Shown: positions 1 through 7,124 of the stretch, one piece after another
Layout: the number at the start of each line of letters is the position of its first letter
How positions within the stretch are numbered: the stretch's first letter is position 1
Assembly: GCF_900101615.1 (NCBI RefSeq)
Contig: NZ_FMZX01000017.1
Span: 1 to 64,000 of the forward strand
DNA from: Belnapia rosea
Lineage (GTDB): Bacteria; Pseudomonadota; Alphaproteobacteria; Acetobacterales; Acetobacteraceae
Length of the DNA stretch: 64,000 nt
Reading direction: 5' to 3'
Program-made: the position numbers and the translations under genes
The notes under the pieces: generated by a model
The model's database searches: none
Seen by the model: only the letters and a program-made list of their open reading frames with translations
What the model was told of the DNA's origin: nothing

Positions 1-2
1 AG

Positions 3-341
3 CATTCCGACCTGCGCTATGCGACAGCGCTGGCCTCGGGCATCCCAGCCTGCGACGTGGCGCTTGATCGCGGTTATATCTCAGCGCCGCTCCGCGCGGC
101 CTTCGCCGCCGAGGGCTGCACCGTCCATACCCCACCCAAGCGGGGCATGGTTGATCCGCCCGCATGGGATCCCGTGCTGTACGCCCGGCGCCACCGCGTC
201 GAAAACCTGTTTTCCCGGCTCAAGGACTTTGCTCGCATCACCCTGCGACGCGACAAGACACGCCGCAGTTGGATGGGCTTCGCCCATCTTGCTGCCACCA
301 TGATCAACTTGCGCACCACTGAGTTCGGTCACAGACCCTAG
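3..341 (+). mobile_element. IS5-type transposase, C-terminal part (cut by window edge)
   Basis: This reading frame is open from the window edge and ends with TAG at 339-341, giving about 112 residues of a DDE transposase. The final part carries the Y-x2-R-x3-E-x6-K signature of the IS4/IS5 transposases (YARRHRVENLFSRLK), preceded by a DRGY motif close to the second catalytic Asp. The order DRGY, then the YREK motif, then a GFAHLAATMI tail matches the IS5 (IS427-like) group. The N-terminal half and left inverted repeat are outside the window, so whether the copy is intact cannot be judged. I could not identify a right-hand inverted repeat between 341 and the neighbouring RTX gene. Confidence 0.8.
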
Positions 342-347
342 GCAGGA

Positions 348-371
348 GCCCGGACGGAGGGCCGTCCGGGC
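348..371. terminator. Hairpin between convergent transposase and RTX genes
   Basis: A perfect 10-bp inverted repeat (GCCCGGACGG / CCGTCCGGGC) with a 4-nt loop lies between the convergent ends of the transposase (341) and the RTX gene (380). No T-run follows on either strand, so it would be a non-canonical or bidirectional terminator at best. Confidence 0.45.
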
Positions 372-379
372 CGCCAGGA

Positions 380-1192
380 TCAGAGGATGAAGTCGCCGGC
401 CTGCAGGGCGACATGCCCGGCCAGCTCGATCTCGTAGACGGTCGGCTGGGGCGCATAGGCGAAAGGCACATAGAATTCGACGACCGTATGGTTGCCCTCG
501 GTTTCGTAGCGGACCTGCAGCGCATTGGCCGCGGTGATGGCCCCGGTGCCGAGGAAGACCGGCGCATTCGCCCCATCCGTCTGTCCGGCATAGGCGTGCA
601 GGTCGATCTTGTCCTGGCCTTGCTGGAAGTCGCGGATGACGTCGCGCGTCGCGGCATCCGTCCCGGTATCCGAGTCGAAGACGCCGAAGCCGGTGCGGAA
701 GTAGAACTGGAAGAGGTCGTGGCCCGAGCCGCCGCTCAGCAGGTCGCGCCCGAGATTGCCATGCAGCGTATCGTTCCCGGTCCCGCCAAGCAGCGTATCG
801 GCCCCACCCTCGCCATCGATCCAGTCGCGCCCGGCGCCCCCGTCCAACAGGTCGCCGAGGTCGAGCGCCGCGCTCACGCCAGCGCCCGCGCCGCTCGAGG
901 CGAAGACGCCGGAGCCGTCGATGCTGTCGTTGCCAAGGCCGCCATGAACAGTGTCGGACTGATAACCGGCATAGATGGTATCGTTGCCGCTGCCGGCGAA
1001 GATCAGGTTGTTGCCGGGGCCGGCCAGCGGATTCCCGAAGCCGCCCTCGGGGCCATTCCCGAGGATCACGTCATGGCCACCACCGGCGAAGATGGTGTCG
1101 TTGCCGGCCAGCCCATCCAGGGTCTCGGCCCTCGACGAGCCATACAGGCGGTCCCGGCCCGCGGTCCCGACAATCGGTGCGGATTGCGGCAT
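380..1192 (-). CDS. RTX-type calcium-binding repeat protein
   Basis: The 270-residue protein is built of glycine/aspartate-rich nonapeptides of the haemolysin type (for example GLAGNDTIF, GSGNDTIYA, GGLGNDSID, GGTGNDTLH) from about residue 15 to 165. Such repeats bind Ca2+ in a parallel beta-roll after export by a type I system. There is no Sec signal peptide, and the C-terminus (VALQAGDFIL) resembles the uncleaved C-terminal signals of RTX proteins. The start at 1192 is supported by GGAGG 7 nt upstream. No catalytic domain is recognisable; the C-terminal 100 residues are not repeats. No type I exporter genes are nearby. A frameshifted relic of a similar protein occurs at 10.6-11 kb and ends in a similar C-terminal motif. 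Confidence 0.8.
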   Translation of the reverse strand: MPQSAPIVGTAGRDRLYGSSRAETLDGLAGNDTIFAGGGHDVILGNGPEGGFGNPLAGPGNNLIFAGSGNDTIYAGYQSDTVHGGLGNDSIDGSGVFASSGAGAGVSAALDLGDLLDGGAGRDWIDGEGGADTLLGGTGNDTLHGNLGRDLLSGGSGHDLFQFYFRTGFGVFDSDTGTDAATRDVIRDFQQGQDKIDLHAYAGQTDGANAPVFLGTGAITAANALQVRYETEGNHTVVEFYVPFAYAPQPTVYEIELAGHVALQAGDFIL

Positions 1193-1364
1193 GGTCTTTC
1201 CTCCAGCGACCGGACGGGCAGGCGGCTCGGCAGGGGATGGCTCGCTATGACTGCCGCCGGTCGTGGCGACACTAAAGCATGCAACCGCATGTATTCGGCA
1301 TCACAGCCATAGCATCAGTATTTCCAAATTATTCATCCTGGCCGGGCCTGTGGATCGATCCGGC

Positions 1365-1691
1365 TCAACGCCAGTCCTCCCATCGGCGGCGGCGGTCTTC
1401 CTCCCAGCGGCGCCGCTCCTCCCAGCCCCGCCGGCGTTCCTCCGCCCAGCGGCGGCGCTCCTCCCAGGCGCGGCGGCGGTCCTCCTCCTCATGGCGGCGC
1501 GCCTCCATGCGGTGCCGGTGCTCCTCCACCCGCTCGCGGTCGGCCTCCGCCCGGTGGTGGTCCCGGTCGGCGCGGCGGCGATCCTCCTCCTCATGGTGAC
1601 GATGGCGCTCGCCTTCGCCCTCCCTCCAGGGCTGCGCCAGGGCGGCGGTGGGCAGGGTGAGGGTCGCGGCGATGAGGCTGCGGCGCAGCAT
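1365..1691 (-). CDS. Small secreted protein rich in Arg/Glu/Trp
   Basis: A 108-residue product starts with a clear Sec signal peptide (MLRRSLIAATLTLPTAALA, cleavage after ALA-Q). The mature part is almost entirely Arg, Glu, His and Trp, with an imperfect repeat around EERRRW occurring four or five times near the C-terminus and a predicted continuous charged helix. The start is chosen because GGAGG lies 8 nt before the ATG and the signal peptide begins there. It is divergent from the oxidoreductase at 1854. I do not recognise a family; similar low-complexity periplasmic proteins are common in Acetobacteraceae and Rhizobiales and have no assigned function. The composition warns that similarity searches would give spurious hits. 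Confidence 0.7.
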   Translation of the reverse strand: MLRRSLIAATLTLPTAALAQPWREGEGERHRHHEEEDRRRADRDHHRAEADRERVEEHRHRMEARRHEEEDRRRAWEERRRWAEERRRGWEERRRWEEDRRRRWEDWR

Positions 1692-1853
1692 GGCGTCATC
1701 CTCCAGATAGGTGTCGTGTCCGGGGACAGTCAGCGCCTGGGCAGTGACGCCGCGGTGGCGCCGCCGTGGCGGCGCCAGGGCAACCTCGCTCGCGGCGATC
1801 CGTTCGCCTTGCATGGAGAGGGAAGGCCCTCTCGCTTCCCGCAAAGGATTCCC

Positions 1854-3101
1854 ATGGCTGAGCACGACCTGCCGCGCCGCGGCCTCGTCCTGGCTGCCGC
1901 TGCCCTCGGCGCCGGTGGCGCGGGCTACCCGCCTCCCTCGCCCATCGACAGCGGCAGCGTGGAGGGCGGGCGCATCCAGTTCCCCGACTGGCGCGCACCG
2001 GCCGACCCGCCGAGCGGGGCCCTGCCCCAGCCGCGGCCGCCCGGCGAGCGCATCGGCTTCGCCATCATCGGCCTCGGCCGCATCGCGCTGGAGGAGGTGC
2101 TGCCCGCCTTCGCCGAGTGCAAGGAGGCCCGGCCGGTGGCGCTGGTCAGCGGCAGCCCGGAGAAGGCGCGGCTGGCCGCGGCGCAGTACGGCATCCCGGC
2201 CGAGGCGGTGCTCGGCTATGCCGAGCTGGAGCGGCTGCGCGACCGGCCCGAGGTGCAGGCGGTCTACATCGCCCTGCCGAACGCCATGCACCGCGAATTC
2301 ACGGAGCGCGCCGCCGCCATCGGCAAGCATGTGCTCTGCGAAAAGCCGATGGCGAACAGCCTGGCGGATTGCCGGGCCATGACCGAGGCCTGCGCACGGG
2401 CCGGGGTGCGGCTGATGGTCGCCTACCGCTCGCAATACCAGCCGCATCACCGGGCGGCGATCGCGCTCATCCGCGGCGGCGAGCTCGGCCGGCTGCGCTT
2501 CATCGAGGCGAGCAACACTCAGGCCAACGGGCCCGGCCCGCAATGGCGCTACAGCAAGCAGATGGCGGGCGGCGGCGCATTGCCGGATATCGGCCTCTAT
2601 TGCCTGAACGCCACGCGCTACCTGACAGGCGAGGAGCCGGTGGAGGGTTTCGCCACCATCCACAACCCCTCGGGCGACCCGCGCTATGCCGAGGTGGAGG
2701 AGAGCATGGCCTTCCAGCTGCGCTTCCCCTCGGGCGTGCTGGCCAACTGCCTCACCAGCTACGGCGCCTACCAGAACCGGATGCTGCGGCTGCATTTCGA
2801 GCGCGGCAGCATCGAGATGCCGCATGCCTTCGACTACCAGGGCCAGCGGCTGGTGGTGCAGCGCCGGGTCGGCCAGGTGGCGGCGGAGGAGGAGCGGATC
2901 GTCAAGCCGAAGAACCAGTTCGCGCAGGAGATCGACCATTTCGCCGGCTGCGTCCGCGCCGGGCGGCAGCCGCATACGCCGGGCGAGGAGGGTGTGCAGG
3001 ACCAGGCGCTGATGGAGGCGCTGTACCGCTCGGCGGCTGAAGGGCGGCCAGTGCGGATGGAGCCGCCGCCGGGGCCGACCCGTGGGCCGGATCCGGCCTG
3101 A
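1854..3101 (+). CDS. Gfo/Idh/MocA family oxidoreductase, Tat-exported
   Basis: The 415-residue protein has a twin-arginine-like N-terminus (LPRRGLVLAAAALGAGGAG) followed by a Rossmann domain beginning GFAIIGLGRIA at about residue 65 and the family motif HVLCEKPMA at about 162, where the Lys is the usual catalytic residue. The C-terminal half is the alpha/beta domain that binds the sugar. Periplasmic glucose-fructose oxidoreductases of Zymomonas type share the Tat signal plus this fold, so a periplasmic sugar oxidoreductase with tightly bound NADP is plausible; the substrate is unknown. The ATG at 1854 is preceded by AAAGGA and gives the complete Tat signal; earlier in-frame starts would lengthen it without homology. 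It stands alone, with tRNA-Tyr just downstream on the other strand. Confidence 0.85.
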   Translation: MAEHDLPRRGLVLAAAALGAGGAGYPPPSPIDSGSVEGGRIQFPDWRAPADPPSGALPQPRPPGERIGFAIIGLGRIALEEVLPAFAECKEARPVALVSGSPEKARLAAAQYGIPAEAVLGYAELERLRDRPEVQAVYIALPNAMHREFTERAAAIGKHVLCEKPMANSLADCRAMTEACARAGVRLMVAYRSQYQPHHRAAIALIRGGELGRLRFIEASNTQANGPGPQWRYSKQMAGGGALPDIGLYCLNATRYLTGEEPVEGFATIHNPSGDPRYAEVEESMAFQLRFPSGVLANCLTSYGAYQNRMLRLHFERGSIEMPHAFDYQGQRLVVQRRVGQVAAEEERIVKPKNQFAQEIDHFAGCVRAGRQPHTPGEEGVQDQALMEALYRSAAEGRPVRMEPPPGPTRGPDPA

Positions 3102-3111
3102 GGCGGGGGTA

Positions 3112-3193
3112 TGGAGGGGGTTGGATTCGAACCAACGTAGGCGAAGCCAGCGGATTTACAGTCCGCCCCCTTTAGCCACTCGGGCACCCCTCC
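3112..3193 (-). tRNA. tRNA-Tyr (GTA)
   Basis: The reverse strand folds into a class II tRNA: acceptor stem GGAGGGG pairing with CCCCTCC plus discriminator A, anticodon loop CTGTAAA with anticodon GTA, a long variable arm (stem TGGC/GCC-like around the CTTCG loop), and a canonical GGTTCGAATCC T-arm. The CCA end is not encoded. Tyr tRNAs of bacteria have exactly this long variable arm. Confidence 0.95.
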
Positions 3194-3194
3194 A

Positions 3195-3221
3195 GGGAGC
3201 CGGGGGGATATCCGGCTTCCC
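3195..3221 (-). terminator. Possible terminator of the 184-aa gene and methyltransferase operon
   Basis: An imperfect inverted repeat (GGGAGCCGG / CCGGCTTCCC) lies between the stop of the minus-strand gene at 3231 and tRNA-Tyr. It is not followed by a T-run, so this is tentative. Confidence 0.35.
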
Positions 3222-3230
3222 CCTGCCCTG

Positions 3231-3785
3231 TCAATGCGCCGCACCGCCTCCTGGTGCGAGGAATTCACCGAGCCAGGGCACGCGGCGGGCATCGAGCCGC
3301 CAGGCCAGCGCATCCGCCACCCCCTTGGCGGGATCGGGCAGGTCGAGCCGTTGCTCGCCCGCCTCGCCGATGGCCCGCCGGTGGGCGTAGCGGCCCGCAG
3401 CCTCCAGCCGCAGCACAGAAGCCGGGCCGGAAAGCCGGACGATCCCGTCGCTCGGGTGGAAGGTGCCGGCGACCGTCAGGCCGGGCGGCAGGTAGCGGAC
3501 CAGCAGGAAGGAATCGCCCTCCCCCATCGCGGCGAGGCCAAGGCCCAATAGCGTCGCATGCGGACGGAGGCCGAGTGGCGGGGGCGCATCCTCCGGCCCC
3601 TCGGCCGGGCCGGCCCGGCCGATGGTGAGGAACTCGCCCGCCTCGCCCCAGCGGCAGAGGATGAGCCATTCGGGGCGGGGCGGGCCCGAGCGATGCGGCG
3701 CGCCATAGGGTGCCTCGGCCAGGCTGCCGCGCATCGCCATCAGGAAGCCGGCAGGCAGCATGCGCTGCTGCGCGATATGGCTCAT
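3231..3785 (-). CDS. Unknown 184-aa protein coupled to methyltransferase
   Basis: I do not recognise this protein. It has no signal peptide, no clear membrane segment and no cysteine cluster; it is rich in Pro, Gly, Arg and Leu, with alternating hydrophobic stretches (WLILCRWGEAGEFLTIGRAG, FLLVRYLPPGL) suggesting a beta-rich soluble fold. The ATG at 3785 overlaps the stop of the upstream methyltransferase gene in an ATGA junction, so the two are translated together. A longer frame upstream exists but lies entirely inside the methyltransferase gene, so the overlap start is preferred. Its position in the SARP-box controlled cluster suggests a role in the same process as the methyltransferase, peroxidase and YcaO; it might be a partner or chaperone of the methyltransferase. 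Function unassigned. Confidence 0.65.
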   Translation of the reverse strand: MSHIAQQRMLPAGFLMAMRGSLAEAPYGAPHRSGPPRPEWLILCRWGEAGEFLTIGRAGPAEGPEDAPPPLGLRPHATLLGLGLAAMGEGDSFLLVRYLPPGLTVAGTFHPSDGIVRLSGPASVLRLEAAGRYAHRRAIGEAGEQRLDLPDPAKGVADALAWRLDARRVPWLGEFLAPGGGAAH

Positions 3786-4789
3786 GCGCCTTCCCCTCGC
3801 CTGACGATCTCCAGCATCTGGGTGGCCGGGTGGCCGCCCTCGCGCACCTGGCAGAGCGCCGCCTCGGCCGGCGGGATGCCGTGGGAGAGACGCATCATCC
3901 CCGGCGAATCGCGGAGGAAGCGCACCCAGTCGCAACAGGCTTCGAGATAGCCGGCATCGGCCATGTCGCGATCCGCATTGAGCACCACCAGCCGGCCGCC
4001 CGGCCGCAGCAGGGCGAAGCAGGCGGCGGTGACGGTATGGGCGAGCCTGTCTGTCAGGTCGTCATAGAGCGTCGTCGCGTATATGAGGTCGAAGCCGCCG
4101 CGCGGCAGGGTGCCGTCGAAGGTCGCCTTCGGGCTGCGGTGCAGCGTCTCGATCCCCTGCGCCGCATGCTCCATCTGCACCATGGCGAGCGAGGCGGCAT
4201 CCTGGTCAAGGGCGACGAAGCGGCCGATCCGCCCGGCCCGCACCGCCGCCGAGAGCTCCGCCTCGCGCAGATGGCCGCAGCCGAGGGCGAGGACATGCGG
4301 GTTGCGCCGCGTCTCGGCCACGGCGTCGATCCGCCCCGCCACCAGGCGCAGGCGCTCCCGCGCCGCGACGGCATGGGGTGCCGCGAGCTCGTGTCGGAAG
4401 AGCTGCAGGCCGAGCGGCGTGATGCGGCCCGGCTCCAGCGCCGCCTCGCCGCGATAGAGCAGATCGAGCATCGGCGCGTCGCCGGCATAGCCACGCGGCT
4501 TGGTGAAGCCGCGATGGGCGAAGGGGTTCTCGTGCAGCAGCGCCAGCAGCGGATGGGCGCGGAGCGCGGCCACGCTGCGCTGCCAGGCGGAGGGCGCGGC
4601 GGTGTTGCGCAGCCAGCGGAGCCCTTCGGTGAGCGCCTCCAGCACCGGTGCAGCCGGTGCCGCGCCGCGCAGCCGGACCAGCGCCTCATCGAGCAGATGG
4701 CGCGGGTCGGGCGGGGCGGAAGCCAGCGGCGCGGATGCCGGGCGGAAGATCTGGGCCGGGGCGGCGGCCTGCAGCGGCATATGGGTCAT
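3782..4789 (-). CDS. Class I SAM-dependent methyltransferase, EF/3-OH-PAME synthase-like
   Basis: The 335-residue protein has a helical N-terminal region and the motif FTKPRGYAGDA (about residues 95-105), which is typical of a methyltransferase group often named after the 3-hydroxypalmitic acid methyl ester (extracellular factor) biosynthesis enzymes. The SAM-binding motif I is LALGCGH at about 167-173, followed by the acidic loop of motif II (VALDQD) and FDLIYATTLYDDL as motif IV. The true substrate is unknown; carboxyl methylation of a fatty acid or a peptide are both possible. It is transcribed from the divergent promoter at 4862-4929 carrying SARP-like direct repeats, and is coupled by ATGA to the following 184-aa gene. 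The start at 4789 lies 73 bp from the nearest repeat. Confidence 0.75.
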   Translation of the reverse strand: MTHMPLQAAAPAQIFRPASAPLASAPPDPRHLLDEALVRLRGAAPAAPVLEALTEGLRWLRNTAAPSAWQRSVAALRAHPLLALLHENPFAHRGFTKPRGYAGDAPMLDLLYRGEAALEPGRITPLGLQLFRHELAAPHAVAARERLRLVAGRIDAVAETRRNPHVLALGCGHLREAELSAAVRAGRIGRFVALDQDAASLAMVQMEHAAQGIETLHRSPKATFDGTLPRGGFDLIYATTLYDDLTDRLAHTVTAACFALLRPGGRLVVLNADRDMADAGYLEACCDWVRFLRDSPGMMRLSHGIPPAEAALCQVREGGHPATQMLEIVRRGEGA

Positions 4790-4861
4790 TGGGTCGCCTC
4801 ACTCATTCTATGGTCTGCCGGGCAGGCAGGCGCCATCGGATGAGCGGACCATGCGGCAGGC

Positions 4862-4929
4862 AGCGTGACCCCAGCGTGATTGCCGCCGCAGCCGCGCCGC
4901 CTCCCGAGAAATCACGCTACGGTCACGCT
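4862..4929. promoter_or_regulatory. Symmetric SARP-type operator in divergent promoter
   Basis: Two copies of AGCGTGA (4862-4868, 4873-4879) and two copies of its complement TCACGCT (4912-4918, 4923-4929) lie between the divergent methyltransferase and peroxidase genes. Each pair has an exact 11-bp period (7-bp repeat plus 4-bp gap), the layout known for OmpR-like SARP regulators such as those of streptomycetes. Counting 8 bp outward from each pair gives CATGAT (4938-4943, plus strand) and CATGGT (4853-4848, minus strand) at the -10 position, the spacing expected for SARP promoters, which lack a good -35. The regulator candidate is the BTAD protein at 7125-9215. Confidence 0.75.
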
Positions 4930-4972
4930 GGCCTGCGCATGATGCAGGGGAGGCCGGCATGGAGGGCGGGGG

Positions 4973-6655
4973 ATGACGGAGAGCGGTTCAGCGGGGGCCT
5001 GCCCCTTCGGCGGCGCGGCGGCAGGCGGGCGGTCCGCGCCCCTGCCGGGCTTCCGCCATATCTTCGGGGAGCCGGTGCCGGCGGAGCGCTTCCAGGTCGA
5101 TGGCGAGGATCCGCGCCATTCGCCGGCCGCCCTCGCCACGCTGCGCCGCCGGCTGCGCGGCCTCGCCACGCTGATGGGTGCCCGCCCCGCGGATGCAGCG
5201 GAGAACCCGAACCTGCCCTCGGGCTACACCTATCTGCTGCAATTCGCCGCGCATGACATGGTCTCGACCAGCATGGCCTTCTGGGCGGCAGGCGGCGGGC
5301 CGGCGGACATGGCTGCGCCGGGCATCGCCAACACGCTCGGCGCGCCGCTCCGGCTGCGGACGCTCTATGGCGGCGGGCCGGGCGCCTGCCCCTTCGCCTT
5401 CGTGCCCGACGATGCGCGGGACCAATCCCGCAGCCGATTCCGCCTCTCGGCCTATGCCGGGGCGCCGGACACGCCGGCGAGCTTCCGCGATATCGGGCGG
5501 GCGGCGACGCCGGGCACGCTCGGGAACCGGGGCGGCTTCGCCGGCGCCGGCCGGGGCGAGGCGCTGATCGCCGATAGCCGCAATGACCAGACGGTGCTGC
5601 TCTCCCAGGTCACCGGCCTGTTCCAGATGCTGCACAACGCCATCCTCGGCATGATCCCGGCACCGACCACCCTGCCAGCCCGGGCGCTGCGCGAGGCGAC
5701 GGCGGCGCGCTTCGCCGTGGCGCAGGAGGCGACCATCCTCGTCTTCCGCAGCGTGCTGCGGGGCGACCTGCTGCCGCGCCTGCTCGACCCGGAGGTGCGC
5801 GCGCTCTACGACAACCCGGCACCCGAATTGCTGGAGCCGGGGGCCGGGCCCGGCATGCCGCTCGAGGCCTCGCATGGCGCCTTCCGCTTCGCCCATGCGA
5901 TGCTGCGCGACCGCTACCAGATCGGCGGCTTCGAGGATGCGACGCTGGTGGACGTGCTGCGGCTGAATTCGTCGCGCAGCCCGAATTCGGTGCCGCTGAG
6001 CCGCGACTGGGTCCTGCGCTGGTCGCAATTCTTCAGCCTGCCGGGACGGCCGGCGCCGAATTTCAGCATGCGGCTAGGGCCGCGCTACACCGCCATGCTG
6101 CTGGGCGACGGGCTGTTCGACCCGATCGAGGCAGGTGACCCGGCCGGCGTCGCCTTCCGCGACCTGATGAGCGCCTCGCTGAGCGGCATGCGCTCGGTGG
6201 CAAGCCTGTGCGAGCGGGTGGCGCGGGCGCGGCCGGTGCTCGCCGCGCGGTCGCCGCTGCTGGCGGATGCGGCGGCACGGCGGGCCGCGCTCGCCGACTG
6301 GCTGGCGCATGATGCCGATCTCAGCCTGCTGGCGCCGGAGGATGTCGCGGCGCTCGCGGCCGATCCGCCGCTGCCCTTCTACATCCTCTTCGAGGCGGAG
6401 CGGGAAGCGGCGGGCGAGCGGCTCGGCACGCTCGGCTCGGTGCTCGTCGCCGAGACGGCCTATGGCGCGCTGACGCGGGAGCGGCTGGCCTCCGAGGGCG
6501 AGGGTGGGCTGGCCGCCGCGCTCGACCGCCTGTGCGCCGCCTGGCTCGGCGACTTCCGCCTTCCCGATCCGCCGCTGGTGCAGGACATGCCCGGGCTGGT
6601 GGAATTCGTCGCGCGCCGGCTCGACCTCACCGCGGCCCAGCCGGCCTTCCTGTGA
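4973..6655 (+). CDS. Haem peroxidase of the animal peroxidase superfamily
   Basis: The 560-residue protein matches the peroxidase-cyclooxygenase superfamily. Visible landmarks: Q90-x3-H94-D95 (distal Gln/His and Ca-binding Asp in LLQFAAHDM), D201-S-R203-N-D (the catalytic Arg in ADSRNDQ) followed by LFQMLHNAI, and H308 as proximal haem ligand in FRFAHAML. It has no signal peptide, so it is probably cytoplasmic; the N-terminus has a CPFGG sequence. These enzymes use H2O2 or O2 to oxidise small substrates, halides, fatty acids or peptides; this substrate is unknown. GGAGGGCGGGGG precedes the ATG. It is the first gene to the right of the SARP-type operator and is followed after 20 bp by a 141-aa unknown gene. 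The peroxidase is full length for a bacterial single-domain member. Confidence 0.88.
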   Translation: MTESGSAGACPFGGAAAGGRSAPLPGFRHIFGEPVPAERFQVDGEDPRHSPAALATLRRRLRGLATLMGARPADAAENPNLPSGYTYLLQFAAHDMVSTSMAFWAAGGGPADMAAPGIANTLGAPLRLRTLYGGGPGACPFAFVPDDARDQSRSRFRLSAYAGAPDTPASFRDIGRAATPGTLGNRGGFAGAGRGEALIADSRNDQTVLLSQVTGLFQMLHNAILGMIPAPTTLPARALREATAARFAVAQEATILVFRSVLRGDLLPRLLDPEVRALYDNPAPELLEPGAGPGMPLEASHGAFRFAHAMLRDRYQIGGFEDATLVDVLRLNSSRSPNSVPLSRDWVLRWSQFFSLPGRPAPNFSMRLGPRYTAMLLGDGLFDPIEAGDPAGVAFRDLMSASLSGMRSVASLCERVARARPVLAARSPLLADAAARRAALADWLAHDADLSLLAPEDVAALAADPPLPFYILFEAEREAAGERLGTLGSVLVAETAYGALTRERLASEGEGGLAAALDRLCAAWLGDFRLPDPPLVQDMPGLVEFVARRLDLTAAQPAFL

Positions 6656-6675
6656 TCACCCAGAGGAGAACACAC

Positions 6676-7101
6676 ATGCCGCCCATCGACCCGATCGAGC
6701 CGGTCAACATGACGCCGGTGAATTACGAGAATTGGGGCAAGCTGGTGAAAACCTGGGCGACCGGGGAGGACTACATCCAGAACGGCCACAAATATCCGGT
6801 GCCGAAGACGCTCGACGAGGTGAAGCGCCAGCTCCGGGCGGCGAATACCGGCCTCGAGCTGCCGGCCCGCATCCAGCACCTGCAGGTGGTGGTCGGCCGC
6901 AGCGACACGCTGCTGCTGCGCCTGCCGCCACCTGACCTGGTGAAGGCGTCCGAGAAGCGGCTGGAGACGAAGGACTACTCCCTGCCGCCCTTCTACAACG
7001 ATCATTATGGCACGGCGGCGCCGGAGCTGCCGGACAAGACGGCGCGGATGAAATTCCACGCCCAGCGCATCGGCGACTACTCGATCGCCAACTGCCAATA
7101 G
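6676..7101 (+). CDS. Unknown 141-aa protein downstream of the peroxidase
   Basis: I do not recognise a family. The protein starts MPPIDPIEPVNM after AGAGGAG (8 nt spacing), is hydrophilic with balanced charges, has no signal peptide or membrane segment and contains a single cysteine, which is the second-last residue (ending IANCQ). The mid part (RIQHLQVVVGRSDTLLLRLPP) could form a beta-hairpin. It lies 20 bp after the peroxidase stop and must be cotranscribed with it from the SARP-type promoter. It could be a peroxidase accessory protein or, much more speculatively, a protein substrate of the YcaO enzyme encoded nearby; nothing in the sequence proves either. It converges on the regulator gene with a 23-bp gap. 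Confidence 0.7.
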   Translation: MPPIDPIEPVNMTPVNYENWGKLVKTWATGEDYIQNGHKYPVPKTLDEVKRQLRAANTGLELPARIQHLQVVVGRSDTLLLRLPPPDLVKASEKRLETKDYSLPPFYNDHYGTAAPELPDKTARMKFHAQRIGDYSIANCQ

Positions 7102-7124
7102 GCCAGGGGCATGGACGCGTCGCG

